A stretch of DNA of 64,000 nt from Lachnospiraceae bacterium (GCA_021628825.1 JAJXRY010000001.1:1-64000); one strand, 5' to 3'. Positions 21,585 through 32,307 are shown, numbered from the stretch's first letter. Numbers and translations are program-made. The notes: a model not told the origin generated them from the letters alone.

Positions 21585-23673
21585 ATGGCGAAATATCTGG
21601 TAATCGTGGAATCACCTGCCAAGGTGAAAACTATTAAGAAGTTTCTGGGAAGCAGTTATGAGGTTGTGGCGAGCAACGGTCATGTACGGGATTTCCCGAA
21701 GAGTCAGCTTGGAATTGATGTAGAGCACGGTTATGAACCGAAATATATTACGATCCGCGGCAAGGGTGATATTTTAGCGAATCTGCGTAAGGAAGTCAAG
21801 AAAGCAGACAAGATCTATCTTGCAACCGACCCAGACCGCGAAGGAGAAGCAATTTCATGGCATTTGTACTGCGCATTGAAGTTAGAGGACAAGAAGGTGT
21901 ATCGTATCACTTTCAACGAGATCACGAAGAATGCCGTGAAGGAATCCTTGAAGAACGCGCGTGAAATCGATATGAATCTGGTGGATGCCCAGCAGGCAAG
22001 ACGTATGCTGGACCGTATGGTGGGTTACCGGATTTCCCCGTTACTGTGGGCAAAGGTGAAACGGGGCTTAAGTGCAGGACGTGTACAGTCCGTGGCACTC
22101 AGGATCATCTGTGACCGCGAAGAAGAAATCAACAGCTTTATCCCGGAGGAATACTGGACGTTGGATGCGTCCTTACAGGTAGACTCCGAGAAGAAACCTC
22201 TCGTTGCCAAGTATTACGGAACGAAAGAGGGCAAGGTGAACATTAAGAGTAAGGAACAGGTCGAGGAGATCATGAAGGAGTGTAAGGAAGCCTCCTATGA
22301 GATCGCCGAAATCAGGAAGGGAGAGCGTACCAAGAAGTCTCCGCTTCCGTTTACAACCTCAACCTTACAGCAGGAAGCCAGCAAGGTACTGAACTTTTCT
22401 ACCCAGAAAACCATGCGTCTTGCACAGCAGCTTTACGAAGGCGTGGAAATCAAAGGCTCCGGAACGGTCGGTGTCATTACGTATTTGCGTACCGATTCCA
22501 CGAGAATTTCCGATGAAGCACAGGCTGCTGCAGAAGACTTTATCAAAGAAAATTACGGAGACCGCTATGCCGCAGGCGGGGCAAGAGAGAACCGGAAGGA
22601 TAACAAGAAGATTCAGGATGCGCATGAAGCCATCCGTCCGACTTCCCTTGCGTTCAGTCCGGTGGTATTAAAGGAATCCTTATCCAGAGACCAGTTACGG
22701 TTATACCAGTTGATTTATAAGCGTTTCCTTGCAAGCCAGATGACTCCGGCGGTTTATGAAACGACCTCGGTAAAGATTGATGCCGGAAAGCACCGCTTTA
22801 CCGTAGCGGCATCGAAGCTTGCATTCGACGGCTTTATGAGTGTCTACATCCAGGAGGATGACAAGGAAGAGACGAATACGTTGACGAAGGGGCTGGATGA
22901 ACAGTCGAAGTTAACGCTTCTGGAATTTGAAGAGAAGCAGCATTTTACACAGCCTGCGCCGCATTATACCGAGGCTTCCTTAGTCCGTGCCCTCGAGGAA
23001 CTGGGAATTGGACGCCCGAGTACCTATGCGCCGACCATTACGACCATTCTTGCCAGAAGATATATTGTGAAGGAAAATAAGAACCTCTATGTGACCGAGC
23101 TTGGCGAAGTGGTGAACAACATCATGAAGGAAGCGTTCCCGAGTATTGTGGATGTGAACTTTACCGCCAATATGGAAATCCTTCTGGACAGCGTGGAAGA
23201 AGGAAAGGCGAACTGGAAGACCATTATTTCGAACTTTTATCCCGATCTGGATGAAGCTGTGAAGGTTGCAGAAAAAGAGCTTGCCGAGGTGGAGATTAAG
23301 GATGAGGTATCCGATCAGGTCTGTGAACTCTGTGGCAGACAGATGGTGATTAAATACGGTCCGCACGGTAAATTCCTTGCCTGTCCGGGCTTCCCGGAAT
23401 GCCGCAACACCATGCCGTACTATGAGAAGATTGGTGTGGCCTGTCCGAAGTGCGGTAAGGATCTGGTACAGAAGATGACCCGTAAGGGCAGAATGTATTA
23501 CGGCTGTCTTGGTGCACCGGACTGTGATTTCATGGTATGGCAGCGTCCGTCCGGAGACAGGTGCCCGAAGTGCGGCTCCTTAATGCTTTATAAGGGAAAT
23601 AAGCTGGCCTGCATGAACGAGAACTGCGGTTATGTGACAAAGCTTGAAAAAAGGAAGATTAATTCAGTATTGA
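21585..23673 (+). CDS. topA: DNA topoisomerase I (type IA)
   Basis: About 695 residues; relaxes negatively supercoiled DNA through a 5'-phosphotyrosine. Toprim domain at the N-terminus (VIVESPAKVKTIKKFL, and DPDREGE as metal/acid site), the catalytic tyrosine in ITYLRTDSTR (about residue 300), and three C-terminal four-cysteine zinc ribbons (CELC, CPKCGKD, CPKCGSL). ATG 21585 has AAAGGGG-type ribosome site upstream. The run A23647-23652 is six where five gives a stop at TGA 23671-23673; the uncorrected frame would run 51 codons further through the codY promoter, which is implausible. Confidence 0.95.
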
Positions 23674-23676
23674 ACA

Positions 23677-23691
23677 TAATTTCTGAAAATT
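23677..23691 (+). promoter_or_regulatory. CodY-box-like operator upstream of codY
   Basis: TAATTTCTGAAAATT matches the CodY consensus AATTTTCWGAAAATT at 13 of 15 positions. It lies about 65 nt upstream of the predicted codY -10, suggesting autoregulation by CodY with branched-chain amino acids and GTP. The motif is known from Firmicutes; binding here is inference. Confidence 0.5.
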
Positions 23692-23733
23692 TTATTAGTA
23701 GTATGGAATTATTTAAAAATTCACGCATTATCA

Positions 23734-23762
23734 TTGTAAATAAAGATCAATTGTGGTATACT
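23734..23762 (+). promoter_or_regulatory. Predicted codY promoter
   Basis: TTGTAA (23734-23739), 17-nt spacer, TATACT (23757-23762). It lies beyond the corrected topA stop and 65 nt before the codY start. Confidence 0.6.
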
Positions 23763-23827
23763 GTGTTTTTAGTAGACAGGAAACAGAAAATTGCAATTTT
23801 ATTTACAGGGGGAAAAGGCGTGTAAGG

Positions 23828-24616
23828 ATGAGTAGTGTACAGTTATTAGATAAGACAAGAAAGATTGGGAAGCTTCTTCATAACAACAATTCGAGCAAGG
23901 TGGTATTCAACGATATCTACTCTGTTCTGTGTGAAATTCTCGATTCCAATGTATTGGTAAGCAGCAAGAAGGGGAAGGTGTTAGGCGTTGGCGACTGTAA
24001 GGGGGTAGAGTCCATTACAGAACTGATTGTTGATCAGGTGGGGGCTTTATTGACGGTATGCTGAACGAACGTCTCTTAGCGGTTCTTTCCACGAAGGAGA
24101 ATGTGAACCTTGAGACACTGGGCTTTGAGGATGAGAATGTCCGTAAATTCCAGGCAATTATTACAGCAATTGAAATTGCAGGCGAACGGCTTGGCACCCT
24201 GTTGATTTATAAGTGTGAAAAAAACAGTATGATATTGACGATATTATCCTGTGTGAATATGGAACGACGGTTGTCGGACTTGAGATGCTGCGCGCCGTGA
24301 ATGAAGAGAGTGCGGAAGAGACAAGAAAGCTTGCCGTGATTAAATCAGCGATCAATACGCTTTCTTATTCCGAGATGGAAGCGGTTGTGCATATTTTTTT
24401 GAAGAACTGGACGGTATGGAAGGAATCCTCGTTGCCAGCAAGATTGCAGACCGTGTGGGAATTACCAGATCGGTGATCGTGAATGCACTCAGGAAGTTTG
24501 AAAGTGCCGGTGTGATTGAATCCAGATCCTCCGGAATGAAGGGAACCTACATCAAGGTATTAAACGATATGGTCTTTGAGGAAGTTGAGAAGCTGAAGCG
24601 GGAGAATATCCATTAA
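23828..24616 (+). CDS. codY: Global nutritional repressor CodY
   Basis: About 260 residues, the size of Bacillus CodY. The GAF ligand-binding domain is N-terminal (LLDKTRKIGKLL, DSNVLVSSKKGKVLG, GERLGTLLIY); the C-terminal winged helix-turn-helix is almost invariant: IFEELDGMEGILVASKIADR, then GITRSVIVNALRKFESAGVI and MKGTYIKVLN. CodY represses adaptive genes, including motility genes in several Firmicutes, when amino acids and GTP are plentiful. Here it stands directly upstream of the fla/che operon as in Bacillus. Breaks: G24040-24044, A24218-24224 and T24394-24400; the last two are seven for five. Confidence 0.95.
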
Positions 24617-24669
24617 AAATCCGTTAAATTCAAGGATACAGGAAACTAAAGGATTAGTTTTAGAACGAT

Positions 24670-24710
24670 AAAAAGGATTTATGAATACAGAATTCGTAGA
24701 TCCTTTTTTT
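24670..24710 (+). terminator. codY intrinsic terminator
   Basis: AAAAAGGAT pairs with ATCCTTTTT, and TATGAAT with ATTCGTA inside it, around a short loop; seven T end the stem. Strong Rho-independent terminator between codY and the flagellar operon. Confidence 0.85.
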
Positions 24711-24744
24711 AGTATATATGTACTAGTTCCATAAAGCAAAAATC

Positions 24745-24774
24745 TTGTGTTTTTTTGATAAATATTTCTATAAT
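24745..24774 (+). promoter_or_regulatory. Predicted sigma-A promoter of the fla/che operon
   Basis: TTGTGT (24745-24750), 18-nt spacer, TATAAT (24769-24774), with an AT-rich upstream stretch. A GGGAGGAAA ribosome site follows at about 24781. No sigma-28 consensus is seen here, so the class II operon likely starts from the housekeeping sigma. Confidence 0.65.
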
Positions 24775-24796
24775 GTAACAAGGGAGGAAATGCCTA

Positions 24797-25186
24797 ATGA
24801 TCAATTCGAATGTTTTTGACTATATTAACGTGATGGGGAAAACAGCAGATGCATCCTGGAAGAGAAACGAAATTCTTGCCAATAACATTGCCAATGTAGA
24901 TACCCCGCGATATAAGAGACAGGATATTAATTTTGAAGCCCAGCTCCGGCAGGCTCTTGGAAACAGCAGGTATGAATCCGTGGATGACAAGGTAGGCTCT
25001 TTGCATGTCGAAGATCTGCAGGCACGTGTCTATACCGATGCGGCGAACTTCTCGTACCGGTTGGATGGCAATAACGTGGATATTGATACGGAGAACGTGG
25101 AACTGGCATCCAATCAGATTAAGTACAACGGACTGATGAACAGCATCAATCAGGAATTTGCCAATCTGAGAATGGTTATGAAATAG
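24797..25186 (+). CDS. flgB: Flagellar basal-body rod protein FlgB
   Basis: 129 residues, intact. Rod subunit at the base of the flagellar axle, exported by the FliP-Q-R/FlhA-B system. The conserved NEILANNIANVDTPRYKRQD near the N-terminus and the C-terminal ELASNQIKYNGLMNSINQEF are the rod-protein signatures. First gene of the operon, 13 nt before flgC. Confidence 0.96.
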   Translation: MINSNVFDYINVMGKTADASWKRNEILANNIANVDTPRYKRQDINFEAQLRQALGNSRYESVDDKVGSLHVEDLQARVYTDAANFSYRLDGNNVDIDTENVELASNQIKYNGLMNSINQEFANLRMVMK

Positions 25187-25199
25187 GAGGACTACATAG

Positions 25200-25649
25200 A
25201 TGAGCATTTTTACTTCCTTTAATGTAAATGCGTCCGGAATGACGGCACAGCGTTACCGTATGGATATCATTTCCGAGAACGTGGCGAATATGAATACCAC
25301 CCGTACCGAGGATGGAACGCCTTACCGTCGTAAAGTAGTAACGTTTGAAGAGAAGGGACCAAAACAGGGAACCTTCAGCAGTATCTTCGGAACCGCAAGC
25401 GACCGTTATAAGAATCAGGGTGTTAAGGTATCTTCTGTTAAGGAAGACACCTGGACGCAGATGAATATGGTTTATGATCCGTCCCATCCGGATGCGGATG
25501 AGAATGGTTATGTGACTTATCCGAAAGTCAATGTCGTTAACGAGAGGACGAACCTCATTGATGCAAGCCGTTCCTATGAGACGAATGCGACAGCCTTTAA
25601 CGCAAGTAAATCAATGGCTGCAAGAGGACTTGAGATTGCACAGTCATAG
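25200..25649 (+). CDS. flgC: Flagellar basal-body rod protein FlgC
   Basis: 149 residues, intact. Rod subunit; N-terminal FNVNASGMTAQRYRMDIIS and ENVANMNTTRT, C-terminal VNVVNERTNLIDASRSYETN are characteristic of FlgC. ATG 25200 has AGGAGG upstream. Confidence 0.96.
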   Translation: MSIFTSFNVNASGMTAQRYRMDIISENVANMNTTRTEDGTPYRRKVVTFEEKGPKQGTFSSIFGTASDRYKNQGVKVSSVKEDTWTQMNMVYDPSHPDADENGYVTYPKVNVVNERTNLIDASRSYETNATAFNASKSMAARGLEIAQS

Positions 25650-25727
25650 GCCGCAGACAGAAAATAAAAAACAGAAGAATGCAGATCTCATGACTTTTAT
25701 GGGAGAACTGCAGGAGGAATTAACATC

Positions 25728-26050
25728 ATGGTAGATGTGTCTAGTTTTTTTATAATATATCTTCCAATGCCATTCGCAAGGCAGCGGAGAATACATCTGT
25801 TCAAAATGCCAGTCACTCCACGGGAGAGTTTGGAGGACTTCTTGATAAGGCAATTGAAAATCTCTCCACAACAAATGCTTATTTATCTGACGCCGAGAAT
25901 GAGCAGATCAAATGGGCTCTTGGCGAATCTGAAAATACGCATGACCTTAGTATTGCACTGGGTAAGGCATCGACCGCATTAAGCTATACCGTAGCGGTAC
26001 GCGATAAGTTTTTAGAAGCATACAAGGAAATTATGCAGATTCAGATTTAA
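25728..26050 (+). CDS. fliE: Flagellar hook-basal body complex protein FliE
   Basis: About 106 residues after repair. Adapter joining the MS ring (FliF) to the rod. The C-terminal half (TALSYTVAVRDKFLEAYKEI) is the FliE signature. ATG 25728 follows GCAGGAGG. The seven-T run 25745-25751 replaces five and destroys the frame after six codons. Ends 11 nt before fliF. Confidence 0.93.
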
Positions 26051-26061
26051 GGAGTTAGATC

Positions 26062-27660
26062 ATGGCTGACAAGATAAAAGAGCTTTTGGGTAAAGTTCTG
26101 GAATGGTGGAATCACTTTTCCACCAAACAAAAAACGTTCATTATATCAGCTGGGGCAGGAGTGATTCTTGCCTTGGCTATTTTGGTTACTGTCTTGACAA
26201 GACCGCAGTACACACTGCTACGGAGCTGTGATACGACGAAAGAGGCTTCCGAGATTGCAGATATTCTCGACAGTGAAGGACTTGATTATCAGGTTTCGGA
26301 CGATGCCTATCAGATTACCATCAATAAGAAGCAGCTCTCACAGGCGAATCTGCTGCTCGCTTCTAACAATATCCAGGCAAATTCCTATACAATCGATAAT
26401 GTGACAAGCGGTGGCTTCAGTACAACCGAGTCGGATAAGCAGAAGCGTTATGAGCTTTACATGGAAACGAGACTGGCACAGGATCTTCTGGCAACCTTCT
26501 CTTTTGTAAAAACTGCGGTTGTGGATTTGTATATTCCGGAGAATGACGGAACACTGATTTCCCAGCAGGAGGATGCTTCCGCATGGGTAGTTCTGGAACT
26601 GAGCGAGGAGATTCAACCGGAAACCGCTGCAGGTATTGCCAAGGCGATTGCAGTTTCTGTTGGTAACAAGACCGAAGAAAATATTGTAATTATGGATACG
26701 CAGGGAAATACCCTGTATTCCGGATCGGACAATTACAGCGTTTCCGGAACCGCAAGCTCCCAGCTCAGCGTGAAGTCGCAGTGGGAGAATAAGGTGAAGA
26801 ATGATGTCCGTCAGGTTGTGATGGGGACGAACCAGTTCGATAAGGTGGAAGTAGCCGTCAATCTGGATGTGGATTTCTCAACGAGCAGCCAGACCGACCA
26901 TGAATTTTATGTGGCAGACGGACAGACGCAAGGGTATCTGTCATCCGAACGGATTTACAGCTCTGAAGCAACGAACGGTAATTCTGATGTGCCGGGAACC
27001 GATTCCAACGGCAATCAGGAGTATGTATATCAGGATAATTCCCAAAGCTCTTCCACAACTTCCGAGGAAGAACGGAAATATACGCCGAGTGAGCGGATTA
27101 CGGACAAGCAGATCCCGGCAGGAACAGTAAATTATACGAACTCATCCATTTCCTGTGCGTTTACCAAGATTGTGATGGTACGGGAGGACGATGTGAAGGC
27201 ACAGGGGCTCTTAGACGGGGTCACCTGGGAAGAATATAAGCTTGCAAACGAAGGTCAGACCGTAGTTACCGTGGATCAGAGCTTTTATGATATGGTCTCC
27301 AAGGCAACCGGATTCCCGACGGATAATATTTCCATTGTGGCATATTCCGAGAATATGTTCATCGATTCGGAGGGGCTTGGAATCTCAGCTACGGATATCA
27401 TGACGATTGTTCTTATCGTTGGTATTCTGGCGCTGCTTGTGTTTGTGGTACTGCGCAGCATGCGTGGAGAAAAGGGCTCCGAGGAACCCGAAGAGCTTGC
27501 TGTGGAAACCTTACTGCAATCCCAGCCGGAGGTAGAGCTTGAGAACATTAATACGGAACAGATATCCGAAACCAGAAAGATGATCGAGAAGTTTGTAGAT
27601 GAGAATCCGGAAGCGGCAGCCAGCCTTTTGCGTAACTGGCTGAACGAGGACTGGGGTTAA
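26062..27660 (+). CDS. fliF: Flagellar MS-ring protein FliF
   Basis: 532 residues, intact. Forms the MS ring in the membrane. First transmembrane helix about residues 27-46 (FIISAGAGVILALAILVTVL); ring-building motifs follow; second helix near residues 450-472 (DIMTIVLIVGILALLVFVVL); the C-terminal tail DENPEAAASLLRNWLNED binds FliG. Ser/Thr-rich loop at about 300-340, as is usual. Confidence 0.96.
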   Translation: MADKIKELLGKVLEWWNHFSTKQKTFIISAGAGVILALAILVTVLTRPQYTLLRSCDTTKEASEIADILDSEGLDYQVSDDAYQITINKKQLSQANLLLASNNIQANSYTIDNVTSGGFSTTESDKQKRYELYMETRLAQDLLATFSFVKTAVVDLYIPENDGTLISQQEDASAWVVLELSEEIQPETAAGIAKAIAVSVGNKTEENIVIMDTQGNTLYSGSDNYSVSGTASSQLSVKSQWENKVKNDVRQVVMGTNQFDKVEVAVNLDVDFSTSSQTDHEFYVADGQTQGYLSSERIYSSEATNGNSDVPGTDSNGNQEYVYQDNSQSSSTTSEEERKYTPSERITDKQIPAGTVNYTNSSISCAFTKIVMVREDDVKAQGLLDGVTWEEYKLANEGQTVVTVDQSFYDMVSKATGFPTDNISIVAYSENMFIDSEGLGISATDIMTIVLIVGILALLVFVVLRSMRGEKGSEEPEELAVETLLQSQPEVELENINTEQISETRKMIEKFVDENPEAAASLLRNWLNEDWG

Positions 27661-27686
27661 GTCTGCACTTTAGGAGAAGGTTAGAA

Positions 27687-28705
27687 ATGGCAATGATGAG
27701 CGATGAACATATGAGTGGACTTCAGAAGGCAGCAATTTTACTGATTGCTTTGGGACCTGAAAAAGTCAGCATTGATATTTAAGCATTTAAAAGAAGATGA
27801 AATTGAAGAACTGACACTGGAAATAGCCAACACCAGAAGCGTGACGCCACAGGTTAAGGAAGAGATTATAGATGAATTCTATCAGGTCTGCCTGGCCCAG
27901 CAGTACATAGCGGAAGGTGGTATCAGCTACGCCAAGGAACTGCTGGAAAAGGCCCTTGGAACAGAAAAGGCGATGGATGTCATTGGCAAGCTGACTGCAT
28001 CCTTACAGGTAAAGCCATTCGAGTTTGTGCGGAAGACCGATGCATCCCAGTTGTTGAACTTTATCCAGGATGAGCATCCGCAGACGATCGCTCTTATTTT
28101 TGTCCTATCTGCCGCCATCCCAGGCTGCGTTGATTATTTCCGCATTGCCGCCGGATCGTCAGGCAGATGTTGCCAAGCGTATTGCAGTGATGGACCGGAC
28201 AAGCCCGGACATTGTAAAGGAAGTGGAAAAGGTGCTCGAATCCAAGCTGGCATCTTTGGTAAATCAGGATTACACCATCATCGGTGGTGTCGATGCTGTC
28301 GTAGATATTTTGAATACGGTAGACCGTGGAACCGAAAAGCACATTATGGAGAGCCTGGAAATCGAAGAGCCGGAGCTGGCAGACGAAATCCGCAAAAAGA
28401 TGTTCGTGTTCGAAGATATCCTTCTTCTGGACGACCGTGCGATCCAGCGTGTGCTGCGTGATGTGGACAATAATGATCTGGCACTTGCACTTAAGGGCGC
28501 AAATGAGCAGGTACAGAATGCAATCTTTAATAACCTTTCCAAACGTCTTGCTGTTATGATTAAGGAAGATATGGAATTTATGGGACCTGTGCGTATGAAG
28601 GATGTAGAAGAGGCACAGCAGAAGATTGTAAATATTATCCGTAAGCTGGAGGACTCCGGAGAGATCGTAATTTCCAGAGGCGGAGGTGACGAGATCATTG
28701 TCTAG
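27687..28705 (+). CDS. fliG: Flagellar motor switch protein FliG
   Basis: About 338 residues. Rotor protein that contacts FliF with its N domain and MotA with its charged C domain (ELADEIRKKMFVFEDI, DDRAIQRVLRDVDNNDLALA). Middle domain EHPQTIALILSYLPPSQAA carries the EHPQ motif. Breaks: A27760-27764 and T28097-28101 (five for four). Its last codons overlap the start of fliH. Confidence 0.95.
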
Positions 28706-29556
28706 TAATTTATATAAAGCGGGCTTCATTCAACTGGGTGAGAATGCCCGTGTGATTGACATGAATGAGATACTGGAGCAGCGCCTTAAGGAAGAAGCCG
28801 AGCGCAGAAGCCGTCAGCCGGAGCGGGAGCTCGTTGCAGCACAGGACGGATTTACGGAAGGTCTGGATGCAGAGAAGGTTGATGTTTTATTAGAGCCGGA
28901 TGCAGAAGCAGCTTCCATGCAGAATGCCTCCATTCGGGAGCAGGAGCAGCTGAATCAGGAGATTGAGGCTGCAAGGAATGAGCTTGCCAGCCTGCAGGCC
29001 CGGCTTGAGCAGGAAAAGGAACAGGCGCAGCTCGAAATCGAACAGATGAAAGCAAGAGCCTTTGAAGAGGCCAATGAGCAGGGCTATCAGGAGGGCTACC
29101 GGAAGGGGCTGGATTCGGTACAGGAGCTGCAGAAGCAGTGCGAAGCAGAGCGGCTGCAGCAGGAACAGGAGTACCAGAAGAGATTACAGGAAATGGAACC
29201 TGTGATGGTAGATACCCTGTGTGACGTCTACAGCCATATTTTTAAGGTGGAAGCGAAGGAGCACAAGGAACTGGTTTTGAAGCTTTTTACAGGATACGCT
29301 GCTGAAGGTGGACAGTACAGGTTCCATCATCGTTCATGTGGCGAAGGAAGACTATGCTTATGTGCAGGAGCAGAAGGCCGCTTTGCTGGAAGAGGCCGGT
29401 ATGCAGAGCGGCTCTGTCGAGATTGTCTCGGATGCAACGCTTGCCCGTGCACAATGCATGATTGAAACAGAAGGCGGTGTGTATGACTGCTCACTCGATA
29501 CGGAGCTTGCAGAATTGAAACGCCGGTTGATGCTGCTTGCTTATCAGAAGTCTTGA
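28698..29556 (+). CDS. fliH: Flagellar export ATPase regulator FliH
   Basis: About 285 residues. Stator-like regulator of the export ATPase FliI. A TTG start at 28698 lies 8 nt after GGAGGTGA and overlaps the fliG stop. Long coiled coil rich in Glu/Gln (residues about 75-170, including the glycine-spaced EQGYQEGYRKGLDS), then a C-terminal domain with GSIIVHVAKEDYAYVQEQK and TEGGVYDCSLDTELAELKRR typical of FliH. One break at T29284-29288. Next gene fliI starts about 26 nt downstream. Confidence 0.9.
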
Positions 29557-29582
29557 GGAAGAAGCAGAAAGGAAATACCGGG

Positions 29583-30905
29583 ATGGATATTTCAGATATT
29601 CAGTTTGATAAATATAGAACGGTATCCACGGACGACTTGTTTAAGGTACGTGGAAAGGTGGTAAATGTTGTAGGACTTACCATTGAGTCGGCAGGACCGT
29701 CTGCCAGGCTGGGCGACATCTGCATGATTTATCCCAGTGCGGTGAATGCAGGAAGTAAGCCTGCACTTGCTGAAGTAGTTGGATTCCGTAATGGAAGAAA
29801 TCTGCTGATGCCCTATGAGAATGTCGAAGGAATCGGACCGGGAAGCAGTGTGGAGAATACCGGTGCACCGTTAAAGGTGCGCGTGGATGATTCCCTGTTA
29901 TCCCATACATTGGATGGCTTGGGACGTCCGAATGAAGAGATGGTCTTATCGGGAGAGGAGTATTCGGTGGAGGCAAAGCCCCCGGATCCGATGTCCCGAA
30001 AGATTATTTCGGAGGTACTTCCTCTGGGAGTAAAGGCAGTAGACGGACTGATCACGGTTGGCAAGGGGCAGCGAATCGGAATTTTCGCAGGCTCCGGTGT
30101 AGGAAAGTCTACCTTAATGGGTATGCTTGCCCGGAATACCAAAGCAGATATTAACGTCATCGCACTGATCGGCGAACGAGGCAGAGAGGTGCGTGAATTT
30201 ATTGAGCGTGACTTAGGACCGGAGGGCATGAAGCGTTCGGTTGTTGTGGTCGCAACTTCGGATAAACCGGCGCTGGAGCGTAAGAAGGCAGCGCAGACAG
30301 CAACGGCGATTGCGGAATATTTCCGTGATCAGGGCAAGGATGTCCTTCTGATGATGGATTCCATGACCCGTTTTTCCATGGCACAAAGAGAGATCGGACT
30401 GGCAAGTGGCGAGCCGCCGGTATCGCGTGGCTATCCGCCGAGTGTTTATTCGGAGATGCCAAAGCTTCTGGAGCGTGCCGGATGTTCCGACAAAGGTTCG
30501 ATCACCGGACTTTACACCGTACTTGTGGACGGTGACGATTTCAACGAACCGATCACCGATACGGCACGAAGCATTCTGGACGGACATATCATGCTGGATC
30601 GTAAGCTGGCACATAAGAACCACTATCCGGCGATTGATGTGCTGCAGAGCATTTCCCGTTGTATGAGCCAGATCGCGACGAGGGAGCACAAGTCTTATGC
30701 CGGCAAGCTTAAGAATGTCATGGCTACTTATGCAGAGGCAGAGGATCTGATTAATATCGGTGCATATAAGGCAGGAAGCAATCCCAACATTGATTATGCG
30801 GTTTCCAAAATTGGAGCAGTCAATGAGTTCCTGATGCAGGATGTGTCCGATAAGTTTACCTTTGAACAGAACGTATCCATGTTGAAGGAAATTTTCGATG
30901 GCTAA
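29583..30905 (+). CDS. fliI: Flagellar export ATPase FliI
   Basis: About 440 residues, intact. F1-beta-like ATPase energising flagellar protein export. Walker A GSGVGKST (about residue 170), Walker B LLMMDSMTRFS, the arginine/Q motif region GEPPVSRGYPPSVYSEMPKL. ATG 29583 is preferred; a TTG 30 nt upstream is also in frame but lacks a good ribosome site. Its stop overlaps the fliJ ATG. Confidence 0.96.
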   Translation: MDISDIQFDKYRTVSTDDLFKVRGKVVNVVGLTIESAGPSARLGDICMIYPSAVNAGSKPALAEVVGFRNGRNLLMPYENVEGIGPGSSVENTGAPLKVRVDDSLLSHTLDGLGRPNEEMVLSGEEYSVEAKPPDPMSRKIISEVLPLGVKAVDGLITVGKGQRIGIFAGSGVGKSTLMGMLARNTKADINVIALIGERGREVREFIERDLGPEGMKRSVVVVATSDKPALERKKAAQTATAIAEYFRDQGKDVLLMMDSMTRFSMAQREIGLASGEPPVSRGYPPSVYSEMPKLLERAGCSDKGSITGLYTVLVDGDDFNEPITDTARSILDGHIMLDRKLAHKNHYPAIDVLQSISRCMSQIATREHKSYAGKLKNVMATYAEAEDLINIGAYKAGSNPNIDYAVSKIGAVNEFLMQDVSDKFTFEQNVSMLKEIFDG

Positions 30906-31341
30906 GTTTAAATACCGGATGCAGAGCATTCTGGAAGTAAAAAAGAAACTGGAAGAGCAGGCAAAGAATGAGTTCGCGGCAGCGAGGGCAGTCCTGAACG
31001 AGGAAGAAGAAAAGCTCGAACAGTTAAAGAAACGTAAAGAGGCTTATGAAGACGAGGGGCGCGCCTTGCGGGAAAACACCCTGAATATCATGGATATTAT
31101 TGAGAATAAAGAAGCACTGCTTCGTATGGATGAGTTTATTGCAGACCAGCAGCTTAATGTGAAGCGTGCACAGGACCGCATGGAGGAAGCAAGGCTTGCC
31201 CTTCAGAATGCCATGCAGGAGAGCAAAACACAGGAGAAGCTGCGTGAGAAGGCGTTCGAGCAGTTTGTGAAGGAAGAAAACAAAAGGGAATCCAAGGAAA
31301 TCGATGAGCTTGTCAGTTATACATACGGCAGGAAAGCATAG
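30898..31341 (+). CDS. fliJ: Flagellar export chaperone FliJ
   Basis: 147 residues, almost entirely coiled coil (KKKLEEQAKNEFAAARAVLN, ERAxxRMEEARLALQNAM). FliJ is the gamma-like stalk of the FliI ring and a general export chaperone. It overlaps fliI by 8 nt. Identified by length, helicity and place. Confidence 0.88.
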   Translation: MAKFKYRMQSILEVKKKLEEQAKNEFAAARAVLNEEEEKLEQLKKRKEAYEDEGRALRENTLNIMDIIENKEALLRMDEFIADQQLNVKRAQDRMEEARLALQNAMQESKTQEKLREKAFEQFVKEENKRESKEIDELVSYTYGRKA

Positions 31342-31352
31342 GAGAGAGTATT

Positions 31353-32242
31353 TTGAGTTCGGAAGTAGGAGATGTAATGACTCCCGAAGAGGCAAAAGCG
31401 GAAAAGCAGCGTCTGAAGGAAGAAAAGAAACAACTGAAAAAGGAGCAGAAGGACCAGAAGAAGGCAGCAAGGGCAAGGGCAAAGGAAATTGCCAGCCAGG
31501 AGGCAGATCTTGCTGATGAGGAGGAGACAGGCAGCGGATCGGTATTTTTTTGGTAACCTTTATCATTGTACTGATCTGGATTGCCATTCTGTGTCTGGTT
31601 GTAAAGCTTGATCTGGGTGGATTTGGAAGTAATGTGCTGACTCCGGTATTAAAGGATGTGCCGGTTGTGAATCTGATCCTTCCAAAGAACAGCGATACGG
31701 AGGTTTCGACCGATAATTCCCAGTCATACGGCGGCTACAGCAGCTTACAGGAGGCTGTGGATTATATTAAAGAGCTGGAACTGGAGCTGGAGAGGGCAAA
31801 ATCCGCCAATACCGAGAATACGGATGAGGTTTCCCAGTTAAAGGCGGAGATTGAACGGCTGAAGACGTTCGAAGACAGCCAGCTGGAATTTGAGAAGATT
31901 AAGACCCAGTTTTACGAAGAAGTGGTCTATGCCGATAAGGGGCCCGGAATTGAGGAGTATAAGAAGTATTACGAAGCCATGGATCCCGCTACGGCAGAAT
32001 ATCTGTATAAACAGGTGGTAGCACAGACAGAAGAAACGGATGAGGTCAAAAATTATGCGAAGGCTTATTCCGAGATGAAGCCCAAACAGGCGGCTGCCAT
32101 TATTGAAAATATGACCGATAATTTGGATCTGGCAGCACGCATTTTAGGTGTGATGGATGCTGCCGACCGAGGCAAAATTCTAGGGGTAATGGACCCGACC
32201 GTTGCGGCCCAGCTCACTAAAATTATGGATCCGGAGTCTTAA
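31353..32242 (+). CDS. motE: MotE-type flagellar protein (MgtE N-domain, coiled-coil)
   Basis: About 295 residues. TTG start at 31353 (GGAGAG upstream) gives a charged Lys/Glu N-terminus, then one membrane helix (TFIIVLIWIAILCLVVKLDL), a coiled coil (LQEAVDYIKELELELERA) and an MgtE-N-like C domain with MDPATAEYLYK, MKPKQAAAIIENM and MDPTVAAQLTKIM repeats. This layout fits the MotE/FliG-like helical family found beside fliJ-fliK. Break T31545-31551, seven for five, at the start of the membrane helix. The name is by context. Confidence 0.75.
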
Positions 32243-32307
32243 GGAGGCCACTCCTTTGACCGATATACTTATTGTACCTTGAAAAAAATAATATAGGAGG
32301 AAAGAAA

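Noticed and set aside
23674..23825. C-terminal extension of topoisomerase I (about 50 residues)
   Set aside because: It arises from one extra A at 23647-23652, has no family similarity and runs through a promoter and operator-like site.
28094..28729. 211-codon open frame on the minus strand
   Set aside because: Shadow of fliG; the fliG frame is conserved.
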